Origin: Mesorhizobium sp. Root554
GTDB lineage: Bacteria; Pseudomonadota; Alphaproteobacteria; Rhizobiales; Rhizobiaceae
NCBI RefSeq assembly: GCF_001427025.1
Contig: NZ_LMGA01000001.1
Coordinates: 2,033,222-2,097,221 of the forward strand
Length of the DNA: 64,000 nucleotides
Direction: 5' to 3'
Shown: piece by piece, positions 26,778-37,568 of the stretch
How positions within the stretch are numbered: the first letter of the stretch is position 1
Layout: each line of letters starts with the position of its first letter
Made by a program: the position numbers and the translations under genes
The notes under the pieces: model-generated
Told to the model about the DNA's origin: nothing
The model's input: the letters and a program-made list of their open reading frames with translations, nothing else
The model's database searches: none

Positions 26778-27968
26778 ATGAACAGCCTGGACCTTCCCGG
26801 ACGTCCGGAAGACACCCGCATCGTCGTCGCCATGTCGGGCGGCGTCGATTCCTCCGTCGTCGCGGGCATTCTGAAGCGCGAAGGCTACGACGTCGTTGGC
26901 GTGACCTTGCAGCTTTACGATCATGGCGCGGCCACCCATCGCGCCGGTTCCTGCTGTGCCGGCCAGGATATTGACGATGCCCGCCGGGTTTCCGAAACGC
27001 TCGGCATTCCCCACTATGTGCTCGATTACGAGGAGCGCTTCCGCAAGGCGGTGATCGATCCGTTCGCCGAAAGCTATGTCGCTGGCGAAACACCCATTCC
27101 CTGCGTCTCCTGCAACCAGACGGTCAAGTTCGCCGACCTGCTCGCCACGGCGCAGGAACTGGGCGCCGATGCGCTCGCCACCGGGCACTACATCCGCTCG
27201 CGGGCCAACGGCGCCCACCGCGCGCTCTACCGGCCGGTCGATGCCGACCGCGACCAGAGCTATTTCCTCTTCGCCACGACGCAGGCGCAGATCGACTATC
27301 TGCGCTTTCCGCTCGGCGGCCTCTCCAAGCCGGAGGTCCGGGCGATCGCCGAGGAGATGGGGCTTGTCGTCGCCGCCAAGCAGGACAGTCAGGACATCTG
27401 CTTCGTTCCGCAGGGCAAATATTCCGACATCATCGCCAAGCTGAAGCCGGCCGCCGCCAATCCGGGCGACATCGTCCATATCGACGGCCGCGTGCTCGGA
27501 CGGCACGAGGGCATCCTGCATTACACGATCGGCCAGCGCCGCGGCATCGGCATCGCATCGGGCGAGCCGCTCTACGTCGTGCATCTGGACGCCGAGCGCT
27601 CGCGCGTCGTCGTCGGCCCGCGCGAAGCGCTGGAAACCCACAAGATCTATCTGCGCGACATGAACTGGCTGGGCGACGGCGCTCTGGGCGATCTCGCGGC
27701 GGCCGGCATGGAGCTTTTCGCCAAGGTGCGCTCGACGCGTCCGCCGCGCCCCGCCGTCCTGCATCATCGTAACGGTTCGACCTGGGTCGAACTGGCCGAC
27801 GGCGAATCCGGCATCGCGCCCGGCCAGGCCTGCGTACTCTATTCCGGCAGCGACAATGAAGCCCGCGTCTTCGGCGGCGGCTTCATCGAGCGGTCGGAGC
27901 GCGGCGCCGAAGCCGAAGCCATGCTTTCGCGGCTTGCCGGTCGTGCGCCGCAGGTTCCTGCGGAATAA
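26778..27968 (+). CDS. mnmA: tRNA-specific 2-thiouridylase MnmA
   Basis: Makes 2-thiouridine at wobble position 34 of Lys, Glu and Gln tRNAs. The 396-residue protein has an N-terminal ATP-pyrophosphatase loop [14 protein letters not shown] (about residues 18-31), the first catalytic cysteine region [17 protein letters not shown] (C112) and the second cysteine in [12 protein letters not shown] near 213. The C-terminal half has the tRNA-binding beta-barrel. ATG 26778 was chosen over ATG 26757 because the family N terminus starts MNSLDLPG. A strong hairpin sits 22 bases upstream. Confidence 0.95.
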   Translation: MNSLDLPGRPEDTRIVVAMSGGVDSSVVAGILKREGYDVVGVTLQLYDHGAATHRAGSCCAGQDIDDARRVSETLGIPHYVLDYEERFRKAVIDPFAESYVAGETPIPCVSCNQTVKFADLLATAQELGADALATGHYIRSRANGAHRALYRPVDADRDQSYFLFATTQAQIDYLRFPLGGLSKPEVRAIAEEMGLVVAAKQDSQDICFVPQGKYSDIIAKLKPAAANPGDIVHIDGRVLGRHEGILHYTIGQRRGIGIASGEPLYVVHLDAERSRVVVGPREALETHKIYLRDMNWLGDGALGDLAAAGMELFAKVRSTRPPRPAVLHHRNGSTWVELADGESGIAPGQACVLYSGSDNEARVFGGGFIERSERGAEAEAMLSRLAGRAPQVPAE

Positions 27969-27984
27969 TTCTATAGGATAAGCG

Positions 27985-28956
27985 CTACTCGCCCTGCCGG
28001 AAACGGTCGTGGGTTACGGTGCCGGCGGTCAGGATGCGCAGCACCCGGATCGCCTCCTCGCCATCGGTCCGCGGTTCGGCGCGGGTTTCGATGCACTGGA
28101 TGAAATGCTCCAGTTCGCGCGTCAGCGGCATGCCGTTGCTGACCGGCACATAGGCCGGCTCGTTGGCGGTGAACGCCCAGTGGCCGCTGTCCTGCCACAC
28201 CGCGTGACGGTAGACGGCGAGCTTGCGTTCCCATGGCTCGACATCGTCGAACACGGCCATGGCCTTTTCGCCGACCACCGTCAAACGCCGCTCCCGATAG
28301 GGATTGAGCCGTGACGCGAACAGATGGCCGCGCAGACCGTTGGGAAAGCGCATATGCAGATGCGCGAAATCGCTGAGATGGTCGAGCAGCGCCGCGCCTT
28401 CGCCGCGCACCTCGACCGGCTCGGTGCCGGTAATGGCCAGGATCATCGAGAGATCGTGCGGCGCCAGGTCCCACAGCGCGTCGTTTTCGGTGTGGAACTT
28501 GCCGAGGCCCAGCCGGTGCGAATGGATGTAGCGGACGGTGCCGAGTTCGCCCTCGTCGACCAGCGACTTCAGCTTTTCGAACGCCGGATGGAAGCGCAGC
28601 ACGTGCCCGACCATGAAGACGCGGCCATTGTCCTTCGCCGCCTGTACTGCCCGCTCAGCGTCCGGAACCGTCAGGGCGATAGGCTTTTCGACCAGCACGT
28701 CCTTGCCGTTGGTCACTGCCCGCACCGCCATGTCGGCGTGGAATTGCGGCGGCAGCGCCATGACAATGGCATCGATGTCGTCGCGCGCGAAAAGCTGTTC
28801 CGGCTCGATGGCCAGGCAGTCCTGCTCGCTGGCAAAGCCTTCGGCACGGGCGAAATTGACATCGGAAACCGCATGAAGGGCGCCGAGCCCCTTGAGGGTG
28901 CGAATGTGGTTGGAGCCCCAGTAACCGCACCCCAGAACTGCAATACGCGGTTTCAT
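27985..28956 (-). CDS. Gfo/Idh/MocA family oxidoreductase
   Basis: A 323-residue NAD(P)-dependent sugar or polyol dehydrogenase-type enzyme. The N-terminal Rossmann fold has LGCGYWGSNHIRTL at residues 8-21, the conserved EKPIAL lies near 95, and HLGLGKFHTENDALWDLAPHD-type residues (about 150-170) form the substrate side. The C-terminal alpha/beta domain ends RILTAGTVTHDRFRQGE. Its substrate is unknown; such proteins often act in inositol, sugar or surface-polysaccharide metabolism. It ends 17 bases from mnmA, convergent to it, and stands apart from other sugar genes. Confidence 0.85.
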   Translation of the reverse strand: MKPRIAVLGCGYWGSNHIRTLKGLGALHAVSDVNFARAEGFASEQDCLAIEPEQLFARDDIDAIVMALPPQFHADMAVRAVTNGKDVLVEKPIALTVPDAERAVQAAKDNGRVFMVGHVLRFHPAFEKLKSLVDEGELGTVRYIHSHRLGLGKFHTENDALWDLAPHDLSMILAITGTEPVEVRGEGAALLDHLSDFAHLHMRFPNGLRGHLFASRLNPYRERRLTVVGEKAMAVFDDVEPWERKLAVYRHAVWQDSGHWAFTANEPAYVPVSNGMPLTRELEHFIQCIETRAEPRTDGEEAIRVLRILTAGTVTHDRFRQGE

Positions 28957-29131
28957 CTATTGTAAACTCGAGAATTTTTGTGGCTGAGACATAGCGGCGC
29001 GCCTGCTCGAACTCAACCCCGATGACGGAATGGATGTTCAAGGCGGAGATTGTCGAAGAACCTGCGTCGATCGGGTTTGCCGGCCGTAGGGCGGCAGCGG
29101 AACGAAAGAGACATGGCCTCTCCCGACGCGC

Positions 29132-29160
29132 TTGACAGGCCCGGCCCGTCAACCTTATAT
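29132..29160 (+). promoter_or_regulatory. Sigma-70-type promoter of the tRNA gene
   Basis: TTGACA (29132-29137) and TTATAT (29155-29160) are separated by 17 bases, a near-consensus housekeeping promoter 64 bases before the tRNA. It is the clearest promoter in the window. Confidence 0.8.
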
Positions 29161-29224
29161 CCGCGCGACCTTGGCGAAGCCGTCGATCCACCACCTATGT
29201 GGGCTGCAGGTTTTCGTCTCCCTG

Positions 29225-29301
29225 GCGGGATAGCTCAGTTGGTTAGAGCACGGGAATCATAATCCTGGGGTCGGTGGTTCGAGTCCACTTCCCGCTACCA
29301 T
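29225..29301 (+). tRNA. tRNA-Met (CAT anticodon), CCA encoded
   Basis: A 77-base tRNA with D-loop AGCTCAGTTGGTTAGAGC, anticodon arm CGGGAATCATAATCCTG (anticodon CAT), T-arm GGTTCGAGTCC and encoded 3' CCA. The acceptor stem pairs GGCGGGA with TCCCGCT, with a G-T first pair. CAT can mean elongator Met or, after lysidine modification, Ile2; the body resembles rhizobial elongator tRNA-Met, but Ile2 is not fully excluded. Confidence 0.9.
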
Positions 29302-29538
29302 CTCTCTCACTGATCCCCGCGTGATCAGGCCGCGAAGATTGTGACGGCGACCGCCAGCCGCCGCCGAACCTGTTCAGCAAGAGTGTCATGGAAGCGAGGA
29401 AGCGGCGCCCGTCCAGCTTTGGGCGCTTTGCACCACATTCTTTACGGTTTCTTGATCTCCCCGCACGGCTTTCGCAATCGTAATTTGACGCCGTCCGAAC
29501 CTATCTTCCGAAGCTCAATCCACTTCGGAGACAAATCC

Positions 29539-29622
29539 ATGTCTGACCTCATCTATCTCGCCATCGGCATCGGCACGCTCGGCCTGCTTGCGCTCTACGC
29601 GCGGGCGCTGAGCCGCATCTGA
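29539..29622 (+). CDS. Kdp-operon membrane micropeptide
   Basis: A 27-residue single-helix hydrophobic peptide starting [15 protein letters not shown] and ending ALSRI, with CGGAG eight bases before the ATG (29526-29530). It precedes kdpF by 11 bases and shares its size and shape, but is not KdpF itself. I know of similar unannotated small peptides before kdpF in alphaproteobacteria. It may stabilise the KdpFABC complex; that is inference. It is too short for usual gene calling. Confidence 0.72.
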   Translation: MSDLIYLAIGIGTLGLLALYARALSRI

Positions 29623-29633
29623 GGCGCTCGGCC

Positions 29634-29720
29634 ATGATCGAACCCCTCATCGGCCTCGCCGTGGCGCTCGCGCTTGGCGTCTATCTCGTCATCACGCTGA
29701 TCAGGCCCGAGCGGTTCTGA
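29634..29720 (+). CDS. kdpF: Potassium-transporting ATPase subunit F
   Basis: A 28-residue membrane peptide with the KdpF-type pattern [17 protein letters not shown] at its C-terminal end. In Escherichia coli KdpF stabilises the KdpABC complex. It lies 20 bases before kdpA and in line with the rest of the operon, which supports the assignment despite the small size. Confidence 0.9.
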   Translation: MIEPLIGLAVALALGVYLVITLIRPERF

Positions 29721-29740
29721 TCCACGCTGGAGCAATTCCC

Positions 29741-31450
29741 ATGACACTTGTCGGCTGGCTGCAGATCGGCCTCCTGTTTTTGATCGTTGCGGCTCTGGTC
29801 AAACCGCTCGGCCTGTATATGGCGTCGGTTTTTTCCGAACGCCGCACCCTCCTGTCTCCCGTGCTCGAACCCGTCGAGCGCGGCTTTTACCGTGCCGCCG
29901 GCGTCGACGCCAAAAGCGAACAGAGCTGGCCGGCCTACGCCCTGTCCATGCTGGCCTTTTCGATAGCGGGTTTCATCGCGCTCTACGCGATCCTGCGCCT
30001 GCAATCCTATCTCCCGCTGAACCCGCAGGGCTTCGCCGGCATGACGCCGGACCTCGCCTTCAACACGGCGGTCAGCTTCGTCACCAACACCAACTGGCAG
30101 TCCTACGGCGGCGAAACAACGCTCAGCCATTTCAGCCAGATGGCCGGGCTGACGGTGCAGAATTTCGTGTCGGCGGCAGCCGGCATCGCCATGGCGCTCG
30201 CCGTGACCCGCGCCTTTGCCCGTTCCGGCGCGAGGACTGTCGGCAATTTCTGGGTCGATCTGACCCGCGCCACGCTCTATGTGCTGCTACCCCTGGCGAT
30301 CGTGGTCGCTGTCGCCTTCGTGGCGATGGGCCTGCCGCAGACGCTGGACGCATCGGTTACCGCGACAACCATGGAAGGTGCGCAGCAGACCATCGCGCTG
30401 GGTCCCGTCGCCAGCCAGGAAGCCATCAAGCAGCTCGGCACCAATGGCGGCGGCTTCTTCAACGTCAATGCCGCGCACCCGTTCGAGAATGCCACCGCGC
30501 TGTCGAATTATCTAAACATCGTAGCCATGCTGGGTGTGTCGGCCGCGCTCGTCTACGCCTTCGGCCAGATGGTCGGCGACCGCCGCCAGGGCTGGGCGTT
30601 TCTCGCCGTAACCGCAATTTTGCTGCTCGCCGGCACAGCCACCATCTACTGGGCCGAGAGTTACGGAAACCCCATCATCCATGCGCTTGGCGTCGATCCG
30701 GCGCTCGGCAACATGGAAGGCAAGGAGGTCCGTTTCGGCCAGGCCATGACCGCGGCCTACGCCGCTGTGACCACCGGCCTCTCCGACGGCGGCGTCAACG
30801 GCATGCATGGCTCGTTCACCGGGCTTGGCGGACTGGTTCCGATGTTCCTCATCCAGCTCGGAGAGGTCCTGCCCGGCGGCGTCGGCTCGGGCCTCTACGG
30901 CATGGTCGTCTTCGCCATCCTGACCGTCTTCGTTGCCGGCCTGATGGTTGGCCGCACGCCGGAACTGCTCGGCAAGAAGATCGAAAGCCGCGAGATGAAA
31001 TTCGCCATGCTGGCTGTGCTCATCCTGCCGCTGGCCATCCTGGGCTTCACCGCGATCGCGGCCATGCTACCCGTGGCCGTCGCAAGCATCGGAACCGGCG
31101 GACCGCACGGGCTTTCGGAAATTCTCTATGCCTACACGTCCGCGGCCGGCAACAACGGCTCGGCCTTTGGCGGCCTCTCGGCCAACACCGCCTGGTACAA
31201 TTCCACGCTGGGTATCGCCATGTTGCTGGGACGCTTCGCCTACGTCGTGCCGGTGCTGGCGATTGCCGGCTCACTGGCGGCCAAGACGCGCGTCCCCGCT
31301 TCCGCCGGCACCTTCCCCACCCACACGCCGCTGTTTGTCGGCCTGCTCATCGGCATCATCCTGATCCTGGGCGGCCTGCAGTTCTTCCCGGCCCTGGCCC
31401 TTGGTCCCATCGTCGAGCATTTCGCGATGCTGGCCGGCCAGACGTTCTGA
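29741..31450 (+). CDS. kdpA: Potassium-transporting ATPase subunit A
   Basis: The 569-residue channel-like subunit that selects K+ in the KdpFABC complex of the inner membrane. It has about ten membrane segments and four pore-loop regions with the family pattern, including [14 protein letters not shown] near 105-120 and the [19 protein letters not shown] region near 230-250. The length is normal for the family. It starts at ATG 29741, 20 bases after kdpF, and is followed by kdpB nine bases later. Confidence 0.97.
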   Translation: MTLVGWLQIGLLFLIVAALVKPLGLYMASVFSERRTLLSPVLEPVERGFYRAAGVDAKSEQSWPAYALSMLAFSIAGFIALYAILRLQSYLPLNPQGFAGMTPDLAFNTAVSFVTNTNWQSYGGETTLSHFSQMAGLTVQNFVSAAAGIAMALAVTRAFARSGARTVGNFWVDLTRATLYVLLPLAIVVAVAFVAMGLPQTLDASVTATTMEGAQQTIALGPVASQEAIKQLGTNGGGFFNVNAAHPFENATALSNYLNIVAMLGVSAALVYAFGQMVGDRRQGWAFLAVTAILLLAGTATIYWAESYGNPIIHALGVDPALGNMEGKEVRFGQAMTAAYAAVTTGLSDGGVNGMHGSFTGLGGLVPMFLIQLGEVLPGGVGSGLYGMVVFAILTVFVAGLMVGRTPELLGKKIESREMKFAMLAVLILPLAILGFTAIAAMLPVAVASIGTGGPHGLSEILYAYTSAAGNNGSAFGGLSANTAWYNSTLGIAMLLGRFAYVVPVLAIAGSLAAKTRVPASAGTFPTHTPLFVGLLIGIILILGGLQFFPALALGPIVEHFAMLAGQTF

Positions 31451-31459
31451 GGTCTCATC

Positions 31460-33508
<2,049 letters not shown>

Positions 33509-33510
33509 TC

Positions 33511-34080
33511 ATGCTCACTTACATTCGTCCCGCACTCGTCCTGACGGTCCTGTTCATCCTGTTGACCGGGCTCGCCTATCCGCTGGCCGTTACCGGCATC
33601 GGGCAACTCGCCTTTCCGGCGCAGGCCAATGGCAGCCTCATCCGCAACGGCGACACCGTCATCGGCTCCGCGCTCATCGGCCAGAACTTCGCGTCCGACC
33701 GCTACTTCTGGCCGCGTCCTTCCGTCACCGCTGACACGCCCTACAATGCCGTCGCTTCCACCGGCTCCAATCTCGGTCCGACTTCGGCGGCGCTTGCAAA
33801 ACGGGTTCAGGCCGATGTCGAGCGCCTGAAGGCCAGCGGCGTCGCATCGCCGGTCGCCGCGGATGCCGCGACGGCCTCCGGCTCCGGTCTCGATCCGCAC
33901 ATCTCGCCACAATTCGCCAGGGCGCAGGCGGCGCGCGTCGCCAAGGCCCGCGGTTTGTCCGATGCGGAAGTATCCGCGTTGGTGGACAGCTTCACCGAAG
34001 GCAGGTTGGCGGCTATTGTCGGCGAGCCGCGTGTCAACGTGTTGCGGCTCAATCTGGCGCTTGACCAACTGAAATCCTGA
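33511..34080 (+). CDS. kdpC: Potassium-transporting ATPase subunit C
   Basis: A 189-residue subunit with one N-terminal membrane helix (about 8-28) and a periplasmic domain. Family motifs are GSALIGQNF and YFWPRPS near 60-75, SGSNLGP-like TGSNLGPTS near 90, and the C-terminal LDPHISPQFA and VNVLRLNLALD. It starts at ATG 33511, three bases after kdpB, an arrangement consistent with translational coupling. It completes the transporter. Confidence 0.95.
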   Translation: MLTYIRPALVLTVLFILLTGLAYPLAVTGIGQLAFPAQANGSLIRNGDTVIGSALIGQNFASDRYFWPRPSVTADTPYNAVASTGSNLGPTSAALAKRVQADVERLKASGVASPVAADAATASGSGLDPHISPQFARAQAARVAKARGLSDAEVSALVDSFTEGRLAAIVGEPRVNVLRLNLALDQLKS

Positions 34081-34086
34081 TCGCGC

Positions 34087-36783
34087 ATGGCGGAAAGAAA
34101 CGCAGACGCCCGTCCCGACCCCGATGCCCTGCTGGCGCTCGCCGGCGGCAACGGGCGGGGCAAGCTGACGCTTTTCCTGGGGGCGGCGCCCGGCGTCGGC
34201 AAGACCTACGCCATGCTGTCCCGCGCCCGCCGGCTGCGCGACGAGGGGATCGATATCGTCATCGGCCTTGTGGAGACGCACGGCCGCGGCGAAACGTCGT
34301 CCCTCCTCGACGGCCTTGAAATCCTCCCCCGCCGGAGGATCGACCATGAGGGCCACGCGATCGAGGAATTCGATCTCGACGCAGCCCTGGCGCGGCGGCC
34401 GCGCATCATGGTCGTCGATGAGCTTGCGCACACGAACGCGCCGGACAGCCGCCATCCGAAGCGCTATCAGGATGTCGAGGAACTGCTTGCCGCCGGTATC
34501 GACGTCTGGTCGGCGATCAACGTCCAGCACCTCGAAAGCCTGTCGGACGTCGTCGCCCAGATCACCGGCGTGCAGGTGCGCGAGCGGGTGCCGGACACCG
34601 TGCTCCAGCGCGCCGACGATGTGCTTCTCGTCGATCTCGCACCGGCCGAGCTGATCCAGCGGCTGAAGGATGGCAAGGTCTACCTGCCGGAAAACGCCCG
34701 GCGCGCCGCCGACAGCTTCTTTCGCCTCGGCAATCTGACGGCGCTGCGCGAAATGGCGCTGCGGCGCACAGCCGACCGCGTCGATGACCAGATGGTGGAC
34801 TATCTGCGCCAGAACGCCATCGAAGGCCCGTGGCGAACCGCCGAGCGGCTGCTGGTCTGCGTAGGGCCGGACGCCCTGTCGGAAAAAGTCGTTCGCACGG
34901 CGGCGCGTCTGGCGTCCGGGCTGAACGCACCGTGGCTCGTTGTCACAACCGAGCGCGCCGACCGTTCGCCGCCCTCGCCCGCTTCGGTGCAGCGGCTGGA
35001 GGCGACCTTCAAGCTGGCCGAGAGCCTGGGGGCCGAGACACGCAGGATCACCGGGCGGGACTTCGTCGAGGAGATCCTGAAGACGGCGAGGCGCGAACAT
35101 GTCACGCAGATCGTTATCGGCGGTCGCCGCCAGTCCTTCCTCGCCAGCCTGCTGCACAAATCCCTGACCGACGCGCTGATCGAAAAGGTTTCCGGCGTCG
35201 GCATCCATATTGTCACCGGCGACGAGCCGAACCCAAGCCGTTCCTGGCTTCCACACCGCACGGATTGGATCAGGTTCAACAACGCCAGGCTGGAAATCGG
35301 CCTGCCCGCCATTCTGGTTGCCGCGGCCACCTGGCTCGGCCTCACCATCGAGCGCTTCATCAACCTGCCCAACGTGTCGCTGCTCTATCTTCTGGGCGTT
35401 CTCCTGTCCGCGGTCTATGGCGGCTACACCGCGGCCCTTGTGGCGGCGATCCTTTCGGCTCTGGCCTACAATTTCTTCTTCATCCAGCCGCTCGGCACAT
35501 TCACCATCGCCTCGCCGCACGAGGTCTTCGGCCTGCTGATCTTCATCATCGCAGCGCTGATCGCTGGCGGCCTGGCTTCACGCGTCAGCGAGCAGGCGAC
35601 GACCGCAAGCAAGCGCGCCACATCGACCCAGGCGCTTTATGACTTCTCGCGAAAACTCTCCGGTACAGTCAATGCCGACGACGTCACCTGGGCGGCGGTC
35701 ACCCAGATGCAGGCGTCGCTGAAGCGCGACGTCGTCCTGCTTTCGACTGCGGCTGGAGATTTGACGCTGGCCGCCGCGTGGCCTCCCGACGCCGACCTCG
35801 ACGTGACCGATTTCACCGCCGCCCGCTGGGCAATGGACAAGGGTGAGCCCGCCGGCAACGGCACCGGCACGCTGCCCAACAGCCCCTTCCAGTTCCGCCC
35901 GCTGGGCGCGCCCGCAGGCGTCGCCGCCGTGATCGGTTTCCGTCTTTCCGGCCAGTCTCTCGAGGCGGGCGAGGAGAAAGTGGTGGGCGCCATCCTCGAT
36001 CAGACCGCCATCGCCATCGACCGCGCGCGCCTTTCCAGGGAAAGCCTCGACCACGCCGCGCGGCTCGAAGGCGAACGGTTCCGCTCGGCGCTGCTGTCCT
36101 CGATCTCCCACGACCTCAAGACGCCGCTGGCGACGATCACCGGCGCCGTCTCCACGCTGCGGGAACTGGGCAGCAAGATGAAGCCTGCCAACCGCGCCGC
36201 CCTCCTGACCTCCATCGAGGAGGAAAGCGACCGGCTGACCCGCTTCGTCGCCAATCTTCTCGACATGACCAAGATCGAAGCGGGCTCGGTCGATCCGCAG
36301 CGCGACTGGGTCGATGTCGCCGATGTCATCAACGCAACGCTGCAGCGCGCCGCCCGCTATTTTCCCGACCGCGCCATCGAGCGAAGCATTGCCGCCGACC
36401 TGCCGCTGATCCGCGGCGACAGCGTGCTGCTCGGACAGGTGCTGTTCAATCTGGTCGATAACTCGGTCAAATATGCTGGCGCCGAACCGATCAGCATCTT
36501 CGCCCGCAGCGAGGCGCAGGAGGTGGTCATATCCGTCACCGATCTCGGCAAGGGCATTGCGGCAAAGGACCTCGACCACATCTTCGAAAAATTCTTCCGC
36601 CGCGGCAAGCCGGACGGACGTGTGCCCGGCACCGGCCTGGGCCTTGCAATCGCCAGGGGTTTCGTCGAAGCCATGGGTGGAACGATCAAGGCCGAGAGCC
36701 CGGCGGTACGCAAACGCGGCACCCGGGTCACTCTGCGCTTTCCCGCTGCGGAAACGGACGAGACCGCCATGGAGACCATTTGA
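34087..36783 (+). CDS. kdpD: Potassium sensor histidine kinase KdpD
   Basis: An 898-residue sensor kinase that responds to low K+ or high osmolarity and phosphorylates KdpE. In order: a KdpD N-terminal domain with Walker A GAAPGVGKT (32-40) and Walker B IMVVDELAHTN (about 110), a USP-type domain, four membrane helices (about 395-500), a GAF-like region, a HisKA helix with phospho-His H675 in SSISHDLKTPLATI, and the ATPase domain with DNSVKYA, GKGIAAKD and GTGLGLA. It starts seven bases after kdpC. All key boxes are intact. Confidence 0.96.
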   Translation: MAERNADARPDPDALLALAGGNGRGKLTLFLGAAPGVGKTYAMLSRARRLRDEGIDIVIGLVETHGRGETSSLLDGLEILPRRRIDHEGHAIEEFDLDAALARRPRIMVVDELAHTNAPDSRHPKRYQDVEELLAAGIDVWSAINVQHLESLSDVVAQITGVQVRERVPDTVLQRADDVLLVDLAPAELIQRLKDGKVYLPENARRAADSFFRLGNLTALREMALRRTADRVDDQMVDYLRQNAIEGPWRTAERLLVCVGPDALSEKVVRTAARLASGLNAPWLVVTTERADRSPPSPASVQRLEATFKLAESLGAETRRITGRDFVEEILKTARREHVTQIVIGGRRQSFLASLLHKSLTDALIEKVSGVGIHIVTGDEPNPSRSWLPHRTDWIRFNNARLEIGLPAILVAAATWLGLTIERFINLPNVSLLYLLGVLLSAVYGGYTAALVAAILSALAYNFFFIQPLGTFTIASPHEVFGLLIFIIAALIAGGLASRVSEQATTASKRATSTQALYDFSRKLSGTVNADDVTWAAVTQMQASLKRDVVLLSTAAGDLTLAAAWPPDADLDVTDFTAARWAMDKGEPAGNGTGTLPNSPFQFRPLGAPAGVAAVIGFRLSGQSLEAGEEKVVGAILDQTAIAIDRARLSRESLDHAARLEGERFRSALLSSISHDLKTPLATITGAVSTLRELGSKMKPANRAALLTSIEEESDRLTRFVANLLDMTKIEAGSVDPQRDWVDVADVINATLQRAARYFPDRAIERSIAADLPLIRGDSVLLGQVLFNLVDNSVKYAGAEPISIFARSEAQEVVISVTDLGKGIAAKDLDHIFEKFFRRGKPDGRVPGTGLGLAIARGFVEAMGGTIKAESPAVRKRGTRVTLRFPAAETDETAMETI

Positions 36784-36785
36784 GC

Positions 36786-37466
36786 ATGGATCGCATCCTG
36801 GTGGTCGATGACGAGCCACGCATTCGGCGCTTCCTGCGGCTGGCGCTCGAAGCCGCAGGATACGACGTGGTCGAGGCGACGACCGGAGCCGAGGCGCTGA
36901 AGGCAGCTGTCACCGCGGCGCCGGCGCTGGTCATCCTCGATCTCGGCCTGCCCGACATGGACGGCAAGGATGTCATCTCGCGCCTGCGGGCCTGGTCGCA
37001 GGTTCCGATCATCATCCTGTCGGCCCGCGACAACGAGACCGAGAAGATCGCCGCCCTCGATCTCGGCGCCGACGACTATGTCGAAAAACCCTTCGGCATC
37101 GGCGAACTGACCGCAAGGATGCGCAGCGCGCTACGCCACCGTGTCAAGGCAGAAGGCGGGCTGACGACGATCGGCGTCGACGACCTGACCATCGACACCG
37201 TCAGGCGCATCGTCGAGCGCGACGGCGCGGCGCTCAAGCTGACGCCGAAGGAGTACGACCTGCTGATCCTGCTGGCGCGCCATGCCGGGCGCGTCGTCAC
37301 CCACAAGACGCTGCTGACATCGGTCTGGGGACCGGCGCATGCCGACGACATGCACTATCTGCGCGTCTTCATCGGCCATCTCCGCGCCAAGATCGAGCGC
37401 GACCCCGCCGATCCGAAGATCATCGTCACGGAGCCGGGCGTCGGCTACCGCTTCCTGCTCGACTAA
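36786..37466 (+). CDS. kdpE: Response regulator KdpE
   Basis: A 226-residue OmpR-type regulator that activates the kdp operon when phosphorylated by KdpD. The receiver has the acidic pair near position 8, phospho-Asp D52 (VILDLGLPDMDG) and EKPFGIGEL. The winged helix has TPKEYDLLILLARH and the closing PGVGYRFLLD. ATG 36786 was preferred; a TTG overlapping the kdpD stop (36780) is possible. Its TAA overlaps the start of the RIME-like repeat by one base. Confidence 0.95.
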   Translation: MDRILVVDDEPRIRRFLRLALEAAGYDVVEATTGAEALKAAVTAAPALVILDLGLPDMDGKDVISRLRAWSQVPIIILSARDNETEKIAALDLGADDYVEKPFGIGELTARMRSALRHRVKAEGGLTTIGVDDLTIDTVRRIVERDGAALKLTPKEYDLLILLARHAGRVVTHKTLLTSVWGPAHADDMHYLRVFIGHLRAKIERDPADPKIIVTEPGVGYRFLLD

Positions 37467-37568
37467 TGCATGTCGCCCAAAAGTGCGCAGCGGTTTTGGG
37501 AAAACGACATGCATAAAAACAAAGACTTAAAGCACGTCACCTGAATCCATTTTTGACGCGACGTGCTT
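37466..37568. repeat. RIME-like double-palindrome intergenic element
   Basis: Two palindromes fill exactly the gap between convergent kdpE and the aldehyde dehydrogenase gene. The first has ATGCATGTCG (37466-37475) and CGACATGCAT (37505-37514), with an inner CCCAAAA/TTTTGGG pair. The second has AAGCACGTC (37530-37538) and GACGTGCTT (37560-37568). This matches my recollection of a very common rhizobial repeat (RIME1 type). It may serve as a bidirectional terminator. Confidence 0.75.

Noticed and set aside
29310..29328. CTGATC/GATCAG repeat after the tRNA as a terminator
   Set aside because: Only six base pairs and no T-run.
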